Assembly (NCBI GenBank): GCA_947501695.1
Contig: CANMWO010000001.1
Span: 1,612,001-1,676,000, forward strand
Direction of reading: 5' to 3'
DNA: 64,000 bases
Origin: an uncultured Sphingomonadaceae bacterium
GTDB taxonomy: Bacteria > Pseudomonadota > Alphaproteobacteria > Sphingomonadales > Sphingomonadaceae
This document shows positions 34,909 to 42,772 of this stretch, piece after piece (the first letter of the stretch is position 1; every line of letters begins with the position of its first letter). The notes below the pieces were generated by a model. That model ran no database searches and was not told the origin of the DNA. It saw nothing but the letters and a program-made list of their open reading frames with translations. A program made the translations under genes and the position numbers.

Positions 34909-36342
34909 CTACTCCCCTAGAATCTGTTCAAAGGAAGGCGCATCTTTCTGTGCCGGACCAGGAGCGATGCCAGCGGTTCGAACCGGCCCGGTTTCGGTTG
35001 ACTTGACGCCCTTCTCTCCGATCGCTGGCACTTTGCTCATCAAGCGCAAGATATACCAGGTGCCAATGCCAAAGACGAAGAAATAGACAATGATAAAAGC
35101 AATCAGTGATGCCGCTATCGCAGGCGCAGCCAGCGGTGAGGCACTATCGGCAGTACGCAACAAGCCATAGATGGTGAAAGGTTGCCGCCCGACTTCAGTT
35201 GTGATCCAGCCAGCAATAACCGCAACAAAGCCCGCTGGTCCCATCACGATCGCCGCGCGATGCAGCAAGCGCCAGTCATAAAGCTTCTTGCGGAACCGCG
35301 CGAACAAACTCCACAATCCGATGCCGAGCATCGCAAAGCCGATACCGACCATGATCCGGAATGACCAGAAGACCATGCCCACCGGAGGTTCATCGGCATC
35401 AGGGATCGTATCAAGTCCGTCCAACGGTGCATTCAGATCATGCTTGAGGATCAGCGACGATAGTTTGGGAATCTCGATTTTGTAGTCGACCCGCTTTTCT
35501 TTGCTGTTGGGAATACCGAAGAGGATTAGCGGTGCGCCATCAGGATGGCTGTCATAATGACCTTCCATCGCCATAACCTTCGCTGGCTGATGCTCCAATG
35601 TATTCAGGCCATGCAAGTCACCAGCGAAAATCTGCACCGGAGCCACGAGAGCCGCCATCCACATCGCCATCGAAAACATTTTTCGGGCATGGAGATTGGT
35701 CTTGTCTTTCAACAAATGCCAAGCGCCAACACCGCCAACCACAAAGGCGGTCGTCAAGTAAGTCGCCATCAGCGTGTGAAAAAGCCGGTAAGGAAAGCTG
35801 GGGTTGAAAACAATATCCCACCAACTGTCACCGGGAACAAATTGTCCGTTCGAGGCAATCACATGACCGGTTGGCGTTTGCATCCAGCTGTTCACACTCA
35901 ATATCCAGAAGGCGGAAATAAATGTGCCAATGGCCACCATTAACGTTGCAGTGAAATGCAATTTTTTGCCGACCTTATTCATACCGAAAAGCATGACGCC
36001 GAGAAACCCGGCCTCAAGGAAAAAGGCCGTCAACACTTCATAGGCCATCAGCGGCCCAATAACTGGCCCTGCTTTATCGGAAAAGACCGACCAGTTAGTC
36101 CCAAACTGATAGGACATAACAATGCCGGAAACGACGCCCATCGCAAAGGTCACGGCGAATATCTTTATCCAATATTTGAACAGGTCCATATAAATCTGCT
36201 TGCCGGTTTTGAGCCATAGCCCCTCCAGCACCGCCAAATAGCTAGCCAGACCTATAGAAAAGGCCGGAAATATGAAATGAAAGCTGATCGTAAACGCAAA
36301 TTGTATGCGCGCCAGCAATATGGCATCAAACTGATCAAACAT
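34909..36342 (-). CDS. cydA: Cytochrome bd ubiquinol oxidase subunit I, CIO-type
   Basis: 477 residues. LARIQFAFTISFHFIFPAFSIGLA holds the N-terminal heme ligand His, and GNKVGKK-like and VNSWMQTPTGH segments follow. The Q-loop is short and the motif is GRQPFTIYGLLRTADSAS rather than the longer E. coli form, which fits cyanide-insensitive oxidases (CioA). ATG 36342 is used; it follows AGGGGACAATCGACA. The order cydA-cydB-DUF2474 supports the CIO assignment. Divergent from a DsrE-family gene. Confidence 0.96.
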   Translation of the reverse strand: MFDQFDAILLARIQFAFTISFHFIFPAFSIGLASYLAVLEGLWLKTGKQIYMDLFKYWIKIFAVTFAMGVVSGIVMSYQFGTNWSVFSDKAGPVIGPLMAYEVLTAFFLEAGFLGVMLFGMNKVGKKLHFTATLMVAIGTFISAFWILSVNSWMQTPTGHVIASNGQFVPGDSWWDIVFNPSFPYRLFHTLMATYLTTAFVVGGVGAWHLLKDKTNLHARKMFSMAMWMAALVAPVQIFAGDLHGLNTLEHQPAKVMAMEGHYDSHPDGAPLILFGIPNSKEKRVDYKIEIPKLSSLILKHDLNAPLDGLDTIPDADEPPVGMVFWSFRIMVGIGFAMLGIGLWSLFARFRKKLYDWRLLHRAAIVMGPAGFVAVIAGWITTEVGRQPFTIYGLLRTADSASPLAAPAIAASLIAFIIVYFFVFGIGTWYILRLMSKVPAIGEKGVKSTETGPVRTAGIAPGPAQKDAPSFEQILGE

Positions 36343-36488
36343 TGTCGATTGTCCCCTTTGACGTGGACCGAATTTCAAATGTATTGGCGCTTAGATAGCG
36401 ATCAGCGCGCTTTTTCACAATGTTATCGCACTTGATAAGCAGCGCGTTGCAGTTGCATAAGACGCAATAGAAAAAAGATAGGACAATT

Positions 36489-37034
36489 ATGAAAATTCTG
36501 AAATCCGCTCTGTTCATTGCGGCGTTGGCGCTCACAAATCCTGCACTAGCCCAGCTGGAAGGATTTAAGAACGGACCCGTATTCGAGGATTTTGGACCGA
36601 CTGCCCCGGTAAAAACCGACACGCCGGTGACTTCAGAGACGCAGTTTAAGATAGCCTTTGATGTTGCCAAGAAAGCAAACGCAGGGAAACTCAACCGCAC
36701 CATTGAAAGCGCTGCACGGTTTATCAACATGCATGTTGCCGCCGGGGTCCCACCCGAAAACATCAGACTTGCTATCATAGTTCATGGCGGCGCATCAGTG
36801 GATCTCACCAAACAGGCAATATATGCTCCTCGAAACGATGGCGCGACCAATGGCAGTGCGAATGCGATTGCGACCCTTCAAAAACATGGTGTGGAATTTC
36901 GCTTATGTGGTCAAAGTGCTGCAGCGCATAAAATCACCAATGCCGATTTACTACCTGGTGTAAAAATGGACCTATCGGCGATGACCGGACATGCTTTGTT
37001 GCAGCAACAGGGATATACTCTGAACCCATTTTAG
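36489..37034 (+). CDS. Exported DsrE-family protein
   Basis: 181 residues. Signal peptide ending ALAQLEG, then a DsrE-like alpha/beta domain with FKIAFDVAKKANAGKLNRTIESAARFINMHVAAGVPPENIRLAIIVHGGAS and the single Cys in FRLCGQSAAAHKI. Periplasmic DsrE homologues are thought to handle sulfur species or thiols. It is divergent from cydA with 146 bp between, so a shared control region is possible. A hairpin TTCTGG/CCAGAA at 37071-37091 follows, without a T tract. Confidence 0.85.
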   Translation: MKILKSALFIAALALTNPALAQLEGFKNGPVFEDFGPTAPVKTDTPVTSETQFKIAFDVAKKANAGKLNRTIESAARFINMHVAAGVPPENIRLAIIVHGGASVDLTKQAIYAPRNDGATNGSANAIATLQKHGVEFRLCGQSAAAHKITNADLLPGVKMDLSAMTGHALLQQQGYTLNPF

Positions 37035-37276
37035 AATGGCAGCCGTCCTCTTCAATTGGGGAATATAGTGTTCTGGCGGGCCCCTCCAGAATACTCAAAA
37101 CTGTATAATTTCTGAGTCGCAGCCATTCTCCTATTTAATGGTGCGGGGCAGATTGCACCAGATTTCCGACGAATTTCAGCCGTTTTTCATTTGACCGTGC
37201 AGGCCGTTCCGCTTGCCGCTTACTTCTGGAATGTCTCCTGATAACCACCATTTTTTAGGTAAGCAGGGGGTTAACA

Positions 37277-37573
37277 ATGGAGTTGAGTATAATGAAAAAG
37301 CTACCAATGATTGCAGCTGCTTTTGGCGCTGCCGCACTAATCGCCGCCCCTAGTTTTGCGCAAGACGCTGGTGCTGAAGCACCTGAAGAAGGCGCAGCGG
37401 AAGCGGCTCCTGCCCCTGAGGCAGCCCCAGCAACCATCGATACCGATGGCGATGGCACAATGGATGCTTGGGACCAACGCGGCGACGGTAAACCAGATAG
37501 CTGGGATACCGATGGCGACGGTGCCCCAGACGCTTTTGACCAAGATGGTGACGGCGCGCCCGATCCTAAATAG
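37277..37573 (+). CDS. Exported mini-protein with calcium-binding DxDGD repeats
   Basis: 98 residues: signal peptide (cleavage near SFAQD), an acidic Ala/Glu/Pro linker, and four tandem repeats of the thrombospondin type 3 / calcium-loop kind: DTDGDGTMDAWD, RGDGKPDSWD, DTDGDGAPDAFD, QDGDGAPDPK. Such loops bind calcium in secreted and surface proteins. ATG 37277 has AGGGGG six bases upstream; ATG 37292 is an alternative and starts the signal peptide directly. Function unknown. Confidence 0.75.
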   Translation: MELSIMKKLPMIAAAFGAAALIAAPSFAQDAGAEAPEEGAAEAAPAPEAAPATIDTDGDGTMDAWDQRGDGKPDSWDTDGDGAPDAFDQDGDGAPDPK

Positions 37574-37691
37574 TCAAAGCATATAAGGCCCAATCAGCCT
37601 TAAGCTGTGCCTAACGTGTGTGGCCAATTCGAGCGATTATCCCTCCCTGCTCGATTGGCCGCCACATATCTCTGACAAAGGAAGAGAGCTC

Positions 37692-38006
37692 ATGAAAAAC
37701 CTATGGAAACCGACTCTGATTTTGACACCCGCGATATTTGCACTTGCGGGTTGTGACGCCCCGCCTGCAGATGATCCTGCCGCTGACGGTATGGAGATGG
37801 AAGGCCAAGTTATGGAAGAGCCGGTTGATACGGCGCCAATGGATGACACCGTACCGGCAAATGGCGGCCTTGAAGGCGGCGGAGCTTCGGCAGATGAAGT
37901 GATGCCGGAAGCAAGCGAAGCCATGCCTCCTGCGGGTGAAGAAAGCGCAACGGATAGCGCGGACGAACTGTCTATGCCTGAAAGTGAAACTGAAACATCT
38001 GAATAA
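37692..38006 (+). CDS. Small acidic lipoprotein
   Basis: 104 residues. The lipobox IFALAGC places an acylated Cys at about residue 21; the rest is a disordered chain of Asp, Glu, Met, Pro and Ser with no recognisable domain (many MPEA, METE-like stretches). ATG 37692 follows GGAAGAGAG. It sits among other exported proteins; a hairpin GAGCATT/AATGCTC (38020-38044) follows without a T run. No function can be proposed. Confidence 0.7.
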   Translation: MKNLWKPTLILTPAIFALAGCDAPPADDPAADGMEMEGQVMEEPVDTAPMDDTVPANGGLEGGGASADEVMPEASEAMPPAGEESATDSADELSMPESETETSE

Positions 38007-38101
38007 CCGACAGATTACCGAGCATTGGGTCGCAACAAATGCTCAGGGATATTTCGGGGGTGGACGAACAGGGCTAGCTCTATTTCAAAGAGGTAAGACC
38101 T

Positions 38102-38923
38102 ATGACAACACCCCCAAATATCTCCCAAATTCCTCTAAATGACGTTCTGTTCTCACGCGGCATGTCTAGCGATGAAACTCAAAGCATCCAATTATATCTC
38201 CGGCATTATGGTTATTTGCAGGACCGATTTGGCACGTTGCATAACGGTGAATATGACGATGCCACCGAAAAAGCTGTTCGGCTTTATCAAAACTGCTTCG
38301 GGCTGCCTGTATCGGGCGTTATGGATCAAGCTACTCTTTGCGAGATGGCCAAGCCGCGATGCGGCTTTGCCGACATTCTTCCTTTCGGAGCGTTCACTTC
38401 GGTCAGCCGCTGGGAAAAATCAGAACTTACCTATAAGTTTAACAGCTTCTCGACAAAAATGGCGCAAGCGGACATCGAACGCGATGTTATTGCTGCTTTT
38501 GGTTTATGGTCCGAGCAATGCGATCTTCGTTTCTCCATGACGGCCGATGATACGGTCGACATTGAAATCGAGTTTGCCCAAGGCGCGCATGGCGACGAAA
38601 ACCCTTTCGACGGGCCATCTGGCGTATTGGCCCACGCCTATTTCCCGCCGCCCAATGGCGGACCGCTCGCCGGTGACACGCATTTTGACGACGATGAGAA
38701 CTGGACCTGTAACGTCAGTGATACTCAAGGTATCGACTTCCTGACTGTCGCTGCCCATGAATTTGGTCACGCCATTGGCTTGGGCCATAGCCGCCAGAAA
38801 GGGGCATTGATGTTTCCCAGCTATTCCGGGACACAGCGTTTTCTGGCTCAGGATGATATTGCCGGATGCCAGTCGCTTTATGGACCGCCAAGTCCCACTG
38901 GCGCTGGCGATTGCCCATCATAA
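38102..38923 (+). CDS. Matrixin (MMP-like) zinc metallopeptidase with cysteine-switch propeptide
   Basis: 273 residues. Residues about 12-83 are a peptidoglycan-binding-1-like domain (QSIQLYLRHYGYLQ, DDATEKAVRLYQNCFGLPVSG). The propeptide cysteine switch KPRCGFAD (Cys87) is intact. The catalytic domain starts at SELTYKF, contains the structural-metal loop GDENPFDGPSGVLAHAYFPP and DTHFDDDENW, the zinc motif HEFGHAIGLGH (219-229) and a Met-turn ALMFPS (Met237). This is the full MMP architecture found in animals and some bacteria. No signal peptide is visible, so secretion would need another route. AAGAGG precedes the ATG. Confidence 0.9.
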   Translation: MTTPPNISQIPLNDVLFSRGMSSDETQSIQLYLRHYGYLQDRFGTLHNGEYDDATEKAVRLYQNCFGLPVSGVMDQATLCEMAKPRCGFADILPFGAFTSVSRWEKSELTYKFNSFSTKMAQADIERDVIAAFGLWSEQCDLRFSMTADDTVDIEIEFAQGAHGDENPFDGPSGVLAHAYFPPPNGGPLAGDTHFDDDENWTCNVSDTQGIDFLTVAAHEFGHAIGLGHSRQKGALMFPSYSGTQRFLAQDDIAGCQSLYGPPSPTGAGDCPS

Positions 38924-39079
38924 TTCGATCGGGCCCACAAACCTCCAATTGTGTATTTTCATCCTTTCAACTCGATTGTGTAACTTTCTAGCTCGATTTC
39001 CCGAATATTGAACATTCAGCAAATTTCGCGTCTCACGCATGTTTATGCTAATGGGCTAATCATAAGCAAAGGAAACAGA

Positions 39080-40003
39080 ATGCACATTTTCAAATCAGTC
39101 GTAATTTTGGGTGCAGCGACTACGCTCGCCTTATACCCAAATTTAGCAATCGCTGCCGGCGGTGGTGGCGGTAGCGGCTCAGCGCCCAGCAACAGTGCCC
39201 CGAAATATGACGCATCAGCCGAATATCAAAAGGGCGTCACTGCCCTCAAAGCCAAAGATCATAAGAAAGCGGTCAGGTCATTCAAACGCTCACTCAGCGT
39301 GGCGCCGCGCAATGCCAATGCACAATATCTGCTTGGTGTCAGCTATATCGGACAAGGCAGCTACAAAAAGGCGCGCAAACCACTGGAAAAGGCTGTTAAA
39401 TATAACGGTAATTTGATCGGCGCGCATCGTGATCTTGCGATTACTTATCACAAGCTCGAAATGACCGACAAAGCAAAAGCTTCGCTCGGTAAGCTGACCG
39501 CCAAGGATAGTGCTTGCGGCAGTGGCTGTGCGACCAAAGACGAGCTGACCAAGGCGATTGCCAAAGTTAAATCGGCTATGAATGGTGGTGGTTCAGCCAG
39601 CTATCAACCGGCCGACAGCATGGAATTTGCTAGCAACGACAATGGCGATCTAGCCTATATGGGTGCCGTAGCATTGATCAACGAAAAGAAATATGAGGCG
39701 GCCATTGCAGAGCTGCAACTGGCATCAATGAGTTTCGGACCACATCCCGACATTTTGACCTATCTCGGTTTCGCCAATCGCAAGCTCAAAAATTTCGACA
39801 GGGCAGAGCAATATTATCAGACAGCCTTGGCCGTTGCGCCGGAACATCGCGGGGCCACGGAATATTATGGCGAGTTGATGGTAGAACGCGGTGACTTGGC
39901 TGGCGCTAAGAAGAAACTGGCGAGACTGGAAAGTCTGTGCAGTTTTGGTTGCTACGAAGCGGAGGAACTGCGCCGGTGGATTGGCGAAGCATCCGTCTCC
40001 TAA
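39080..40003 (+). CDS. Exported TPR-repeat protein
   Basis: 307 residues. Signal peptide ending LAIAAGGGG, a low-complexity Gly/Ser/Pro stretch, then TPR units: YQKGVTALKAKDHKKAVRSFKRSLSVAPRNANAQYLLGVSYIGQGSYKKARKPLEKAV and, after a Cys-containing loop (CGSGCATKDE), LAYMGAVALINEKKYEAAIAELQLA and LTYLGFANRKLKNFDRAEQYYQTALAVAPEH. TPR proteins scaffold periplasmic partners. The 3' end overlaps the start of the cytochrome gene by 28 bases, suggesting joint expression and perhaps assembly. ATG 39080 follows AAAGGAAACAG. Confidence 0.85.
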   Translation: MHIFKSVVILGAATTLALYPNLAIAAGGGGGSGSAPSNSAPKYDASAEYQKGVTALKAKDHKKAVRSFKRSLSVAPRNANAQYLLGVSYIGQGSYKKARKPLEKAVKYNGNLIGAHRDLAITYHKLEMTDKAKASLGKLTAKDSACGSGCATKDELTKAIAKVKSAMNGGGSASYQPADSMEFASNDNGDLAYMGAVALINEKKYEAAIAELQLASMSFGPHPDILTYLGFANRKLKNFDRAEQYYQTALAVAPEHRGATEYYGELMVERGDLAGAKKKLARLESLCSFGCYEAEELRRWIGEASVS

Positions 40004-40908
40004 AATATAGCGCGGCGATTGGTTTAGTATGTGTAGCGGCTGCGCAAGCTGCTGATCGCCCGCTTATTGAAGCTATGGCATGGCTTGACCCTGCCCAGCA
40101 TCTTGCCGCGCTGACCACTGAACCGCAGCGCAGCGTTGCGGCTCAGGATCAGCAGTTGATAGTTGGAGAGGCGCTTTTTCATACACCAACACTACTTGGC
40201 GGTCAGGCAGCGAAAGCTGGTCTATCTTGTGCCAGTTGCCATGAAAATGGGCGCGACAATCCTGCTTTCCAGTTCCCCAATGTATCTGGAAGGCCAGGAA
40301 CTGCAGATGTCACGAGTAGCTTTTTTAGCTCCCATCGCGGCAACGCCAAGTTCGATCCCATAGCAATCCCTGATCTGACGATGCCGGGCAAAATATCTCG
40401 TGCTTCTGATAATGGCGAACTGGAAACGTTTATTCGGGGCCTCATTGTTGAGGAATTTAATGGAGAGGAACCGGCTCAGCCTGTTCTCGCTGCCCTCTCC
40501 CATTATGTGCGATCGCTAAAAGCTGACCCGAACAGCCCGCGTGTCGCGTTGACGGTTGAAAGCGAATTTATGGCGGTTGATCAAGCAGTTGATGCGGCTC
40601 TTAAGACGCAGCAAAAAGAGGATCCGCGACTAACTCATCTGCTGCTCGCATCTGCCCGTCATCGTCTTGGACTGATCCACGAACGCTTTGCAGGAAAGAG
40701 TCTTACCAAAGAACGCAGCGCGATCATCTCAGCCAGCCGCGACCTCGGCTTATTGCAAGATAGCATTGGACGCGACCACTTCGAGAAAGCCTTAGAACAA
40801 TGGCAACGCGACTTTCAAAAAACCCGAACGCTTGTAAGCGAGAAACAGAATCTATCGCTCTACAATCCGGCGGTACTAAAGATGGCGCTGGCTGAAACTT
40901 CAAACTGA
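39976..40908 (+). CDS. Mono-heme cytochrome related to MauG/cytochrome c peroxidase
   Basis: 310 residues with an N-terminal signal peptide (SAAIGLVCVAAAQAADRP). One heme-c site CASCH lies in GEALFHTPTLLGGQAAKAGLSCASCHENGRDNPAF, a pattern like the first half of di-heme peroxidases (GxxLFxxP, SCASCH). The second heme motif is missing and the C-terminal half is helical and unlike the family. GTG 39976 has GGAGGA 10 bases upstream and is preferred. Overlap with the TPR gene suggests that they act together. Role in electron transfer or modification of a partner is not known. Confidence 0.78.
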   Translation: MDWRSIRLLKYSAAIGLVCVAAAQAADRPLIEAMAWLDPAQHLAALTTEPQRSVAAQDQQLIVGEALFHTPTLLGGQAAKAGLSCASCHENGRDNPAFQFPNVSGRPGTADVTSSFFSSHRGNAKFDPIAIPDLTMPGKISRASDNGELETFIRGLIVEEFNGEEPAQPVLAALSHYVRSLKADPNSPRVALTVESEFMAVDQAVDAALKTQQKEDPRLTHLLLASARHRLGLIHERFAGKSLTKERSAIISASRDLGLLQDSIGRDHFEKALEQWQRDFQKTRTLVSEKQNLSLYNPAVLKMALAETSN

Positions 40909-40926
40909 CAATCTATCAAACAAACG

Positions 40927-40961
40927 AAAACGGCCCGGAGATTTGATCTCCGGGCCGTTTT
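40927..40961. terminator. Bidirectional intrinsic terminator
   Basis: A perfect 16-bp stem (40927-40942 with 40946-40961, three-base loop TTG) has A-rich and T-rich flanks, so it can stop transcription from both sides. It separates the convergent cytochrome and isocitrate lyase genes. Confidence 0.93.
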
Positions 40962-40983
40962 TATTCCATCCGTAATCTGACGA

Positions 40984-42576
40984 TTAGCCGAACTGGTTCA
41001 TCGTATTATCTTCGCCGCCGGCTTTCAGAGCCGCATCACCAGCAAAATACTCTTTGTGATCATCACCAATATCCGAACCGGCCATGTTCTGATGTTTCAC
41101 GCAGGCAATGCCCTGACGAATCTCCTCACGCTGGACGTTAAGAACGTAGCCCAGCATGCCTTGCTCACCGAAATATTCCTTGGCGAGATTGTCGGTTGAT
41201 AGCGCCGCAGTGTGGTAGGTCGGCAATGTGATCAGGTGGTGGAAAATACCTGCCCGTTTCGCACCGTCAGCCTGGAAGGTCCGGATACGCTCATCTGCAT
41301 CAGCGGCCAATTCAGTCGCATCATATTCGACACTCATCAAGTTTGCACGATCGTAAGCGCTGACGTCTTTGCCTTCCGCTGCCCACGCATCATAAACCTG
41401 CTGACGGAAGTTCAGCGTCCAGTTGAACGATGGCGAATTGTTATAAACCAGCTTCGCATGCGGCATAACTTCGCGGATCCGGTCAACCATGCCAGCAATC
41501 TGCTCAACATGTGGTTTCTCGGTTTCGATCCACAGCAGGTCAGCACCGTGCTGCAAGGACGTGATGCAGTCGAGCACGCAGCGATCTTCACCGGTTCCTT
41601 CACGGAACTGGAAGAGATTGCTTGGCAGACGCTTCGGACGCATCATTTTGCCATCACGGTTCAAAATAACATCGCCATTTTGCGCCGTTGCCGGGTCGAT
41701 CTCTTCGCAATCGATGAAGCTGTTATATTGGTCGCCGAGATCGCCAGGCTCATTGCTAACCGCAATTTGCTTGGTCAGGCCAGCGCCCAGAGAGTCGGTG
41801 CGAGTGACGATGATGCCATCTTCTACGCCCAGTTCCAGGAACGCATAACGACAAGCGCGAACCTTCGCGAGGAAGTCTTCATGTGGCACTGTAACTTTAC
41901 CGTCCTGGTGACCACATTGCTTTTCATCAGAAACCTGATTTTCGATTTGCAGGGCACATGCACCGGCTTCGATCATCTTCTTGGCCAGAAGATAAGTTGC
42001 TTCGGCATTACCAAAGCCAGCATCAATATCAGCAATGATTGGAACGACATGAGTCTGATGATTTTCAACTTCGTTCAGCAAACGCTTTTCGGTGACCATG
42101 TCACCGCTGTTGCGGGCCGCATCAATATCACGGAACATTCCGCCCAATTCACGAGAATCGGCCTGACGCAAGAAGGTGTAAAGCTCTTCAATCAACGCGG
42201 GCACAGAAGTTTTTTCGTGCATGGATTGATCCGGTAGAGGTCCAAACTCACTGCGCAAAGCAGCAACCATCCAACCGGACAGATAGAGATAACGGCGCTT
42301 GGTGCTACCGAAATGCTTCTTGATCGAGATCATCTTCTGCTGACCAATAAAGCCGTGCCAGCAACCCAATGACTGCGTGTAATTGGCAGTGTCTGCATCA
42401 TAAGCAGCCATATCTTCACGCATAATTTTTGCGGTATATTTAGCGATGTCGAGACCGGTGTGAAACCGGTTCTGCAAGCGCATCCGGGCAACGGCTTCGG
42501 AATCAATGCCATCCCATGTTCCGTTTTGTTTTTGGATCAGCGCGTTCGTCTGATTGATATGGTCTTGATATGACAT
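40984..42576 (-). CDS. aceA: Isocitrate lyase
   Basis: 530 residues, the longer form common in sphingomonads. It splits isocitrate into glyoxylate and succinate. PIIADIDAGFGNAEATYLLAKKMIEAGACALQIENQ and the active-site motif EKQCGHQDGKV (catalytic Cys) are present, as is VTRTDSLGAG and the C-terminal AGIFHHLITLPTYHTAALS. ATG 42576 is preferred to 42582 because AGGAGC lies 7 bases before it. Divergent from the ScfR-like regulator. Together with glcB it completes the glyoxylate shunt. Confidence 0.97.
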   Translation of the reverse strand: MSYQDHINQTNALIQKQNGTWDGIDSEAVARMRLQNRFHTGLDIAKYTAKIMREDMAAYDADTANYTQSLGCWHGFIGQQKMISIKKHFGSTKRRYLYLSGWMVAALRSEFGPLPDQSMHEKTSVPALIEELYTFLRQADSRELGGMFRDIDAARNSGDMVTEKRLLNEVENHQTHVVPIIADIDAGFGNAEATYLLAKKMIEAGACALQIENQVSDEKQCGHQDGKVTVPHEDFLAKVRACRYAFLELGVEDGIIVTRTDSLGAGLTKQIAVSNEPGDLGDQYNSFIDCEEIDPATAQNGDVILNRDGKMMRPKRLPSNLFQFREGTGEDRCVLDCITSLQHGADLLWIETEKPHVEQIAGMVDRIREVMPHAKLVYNNSPSFNWTLNFRQQVYDAWAAEGKDVSAYDRANLMSVEYDATELAADADERIRTFQADGAKRAGIFHHLITLPTYHTAALSTDNLAKEYFGEQGMLGYVLNVQREEIRQGIACVKHQNMAGSDIGDDHKEYFAGDAALKAGGEDNTMNQFG

Positions 42577-42682
42577 AGTCATGCTCCTTTAAATGTAGGC
42601 TTCTAGGTGGTGTCTGCGAATCGTTGTTTACGAAAGCTATGCCCCTTCTTACCGCGCAAATAGAGGGTTCCGAAGCGTTGTG

Positions 42683-42693
42683 CAGTTTAACTG
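42683..42693. promoter_or_regulatory. Palindrome in the aceA-regulator intergenic region
   Basis: The 196 bp between the divergent starts of aceA and the regulator contain the perfect palindrome CAGTTTAACTG, and nearby the related words GTTTACGAAAGC, GCTTTACAAA and GACAAAC. RamB-type regulators bind A/T-rich sites with TTTGC/ACAAA cores, so these words are candidate operators; none is proven. Confidence 0.3.
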
Positions 42694-42772
42694 TAACGCT
42701 TTACAAATAATTCGTGTATAGTTGTAAGAATATGACAAACAATGTGAGTCGCCAAAATGCTAAAGATTAAAA

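Noticed and set aside
36343-36488. Possible FNR box upstream of cydA
   Set aside because: The word TTGAT occurs but the second half-site is absent.
41212-42237. 341-codon plus-strand frame opposite isocitrate lyase
   Set aside because: Long but entirely within the aceA gene in antisense, with no protein signature.
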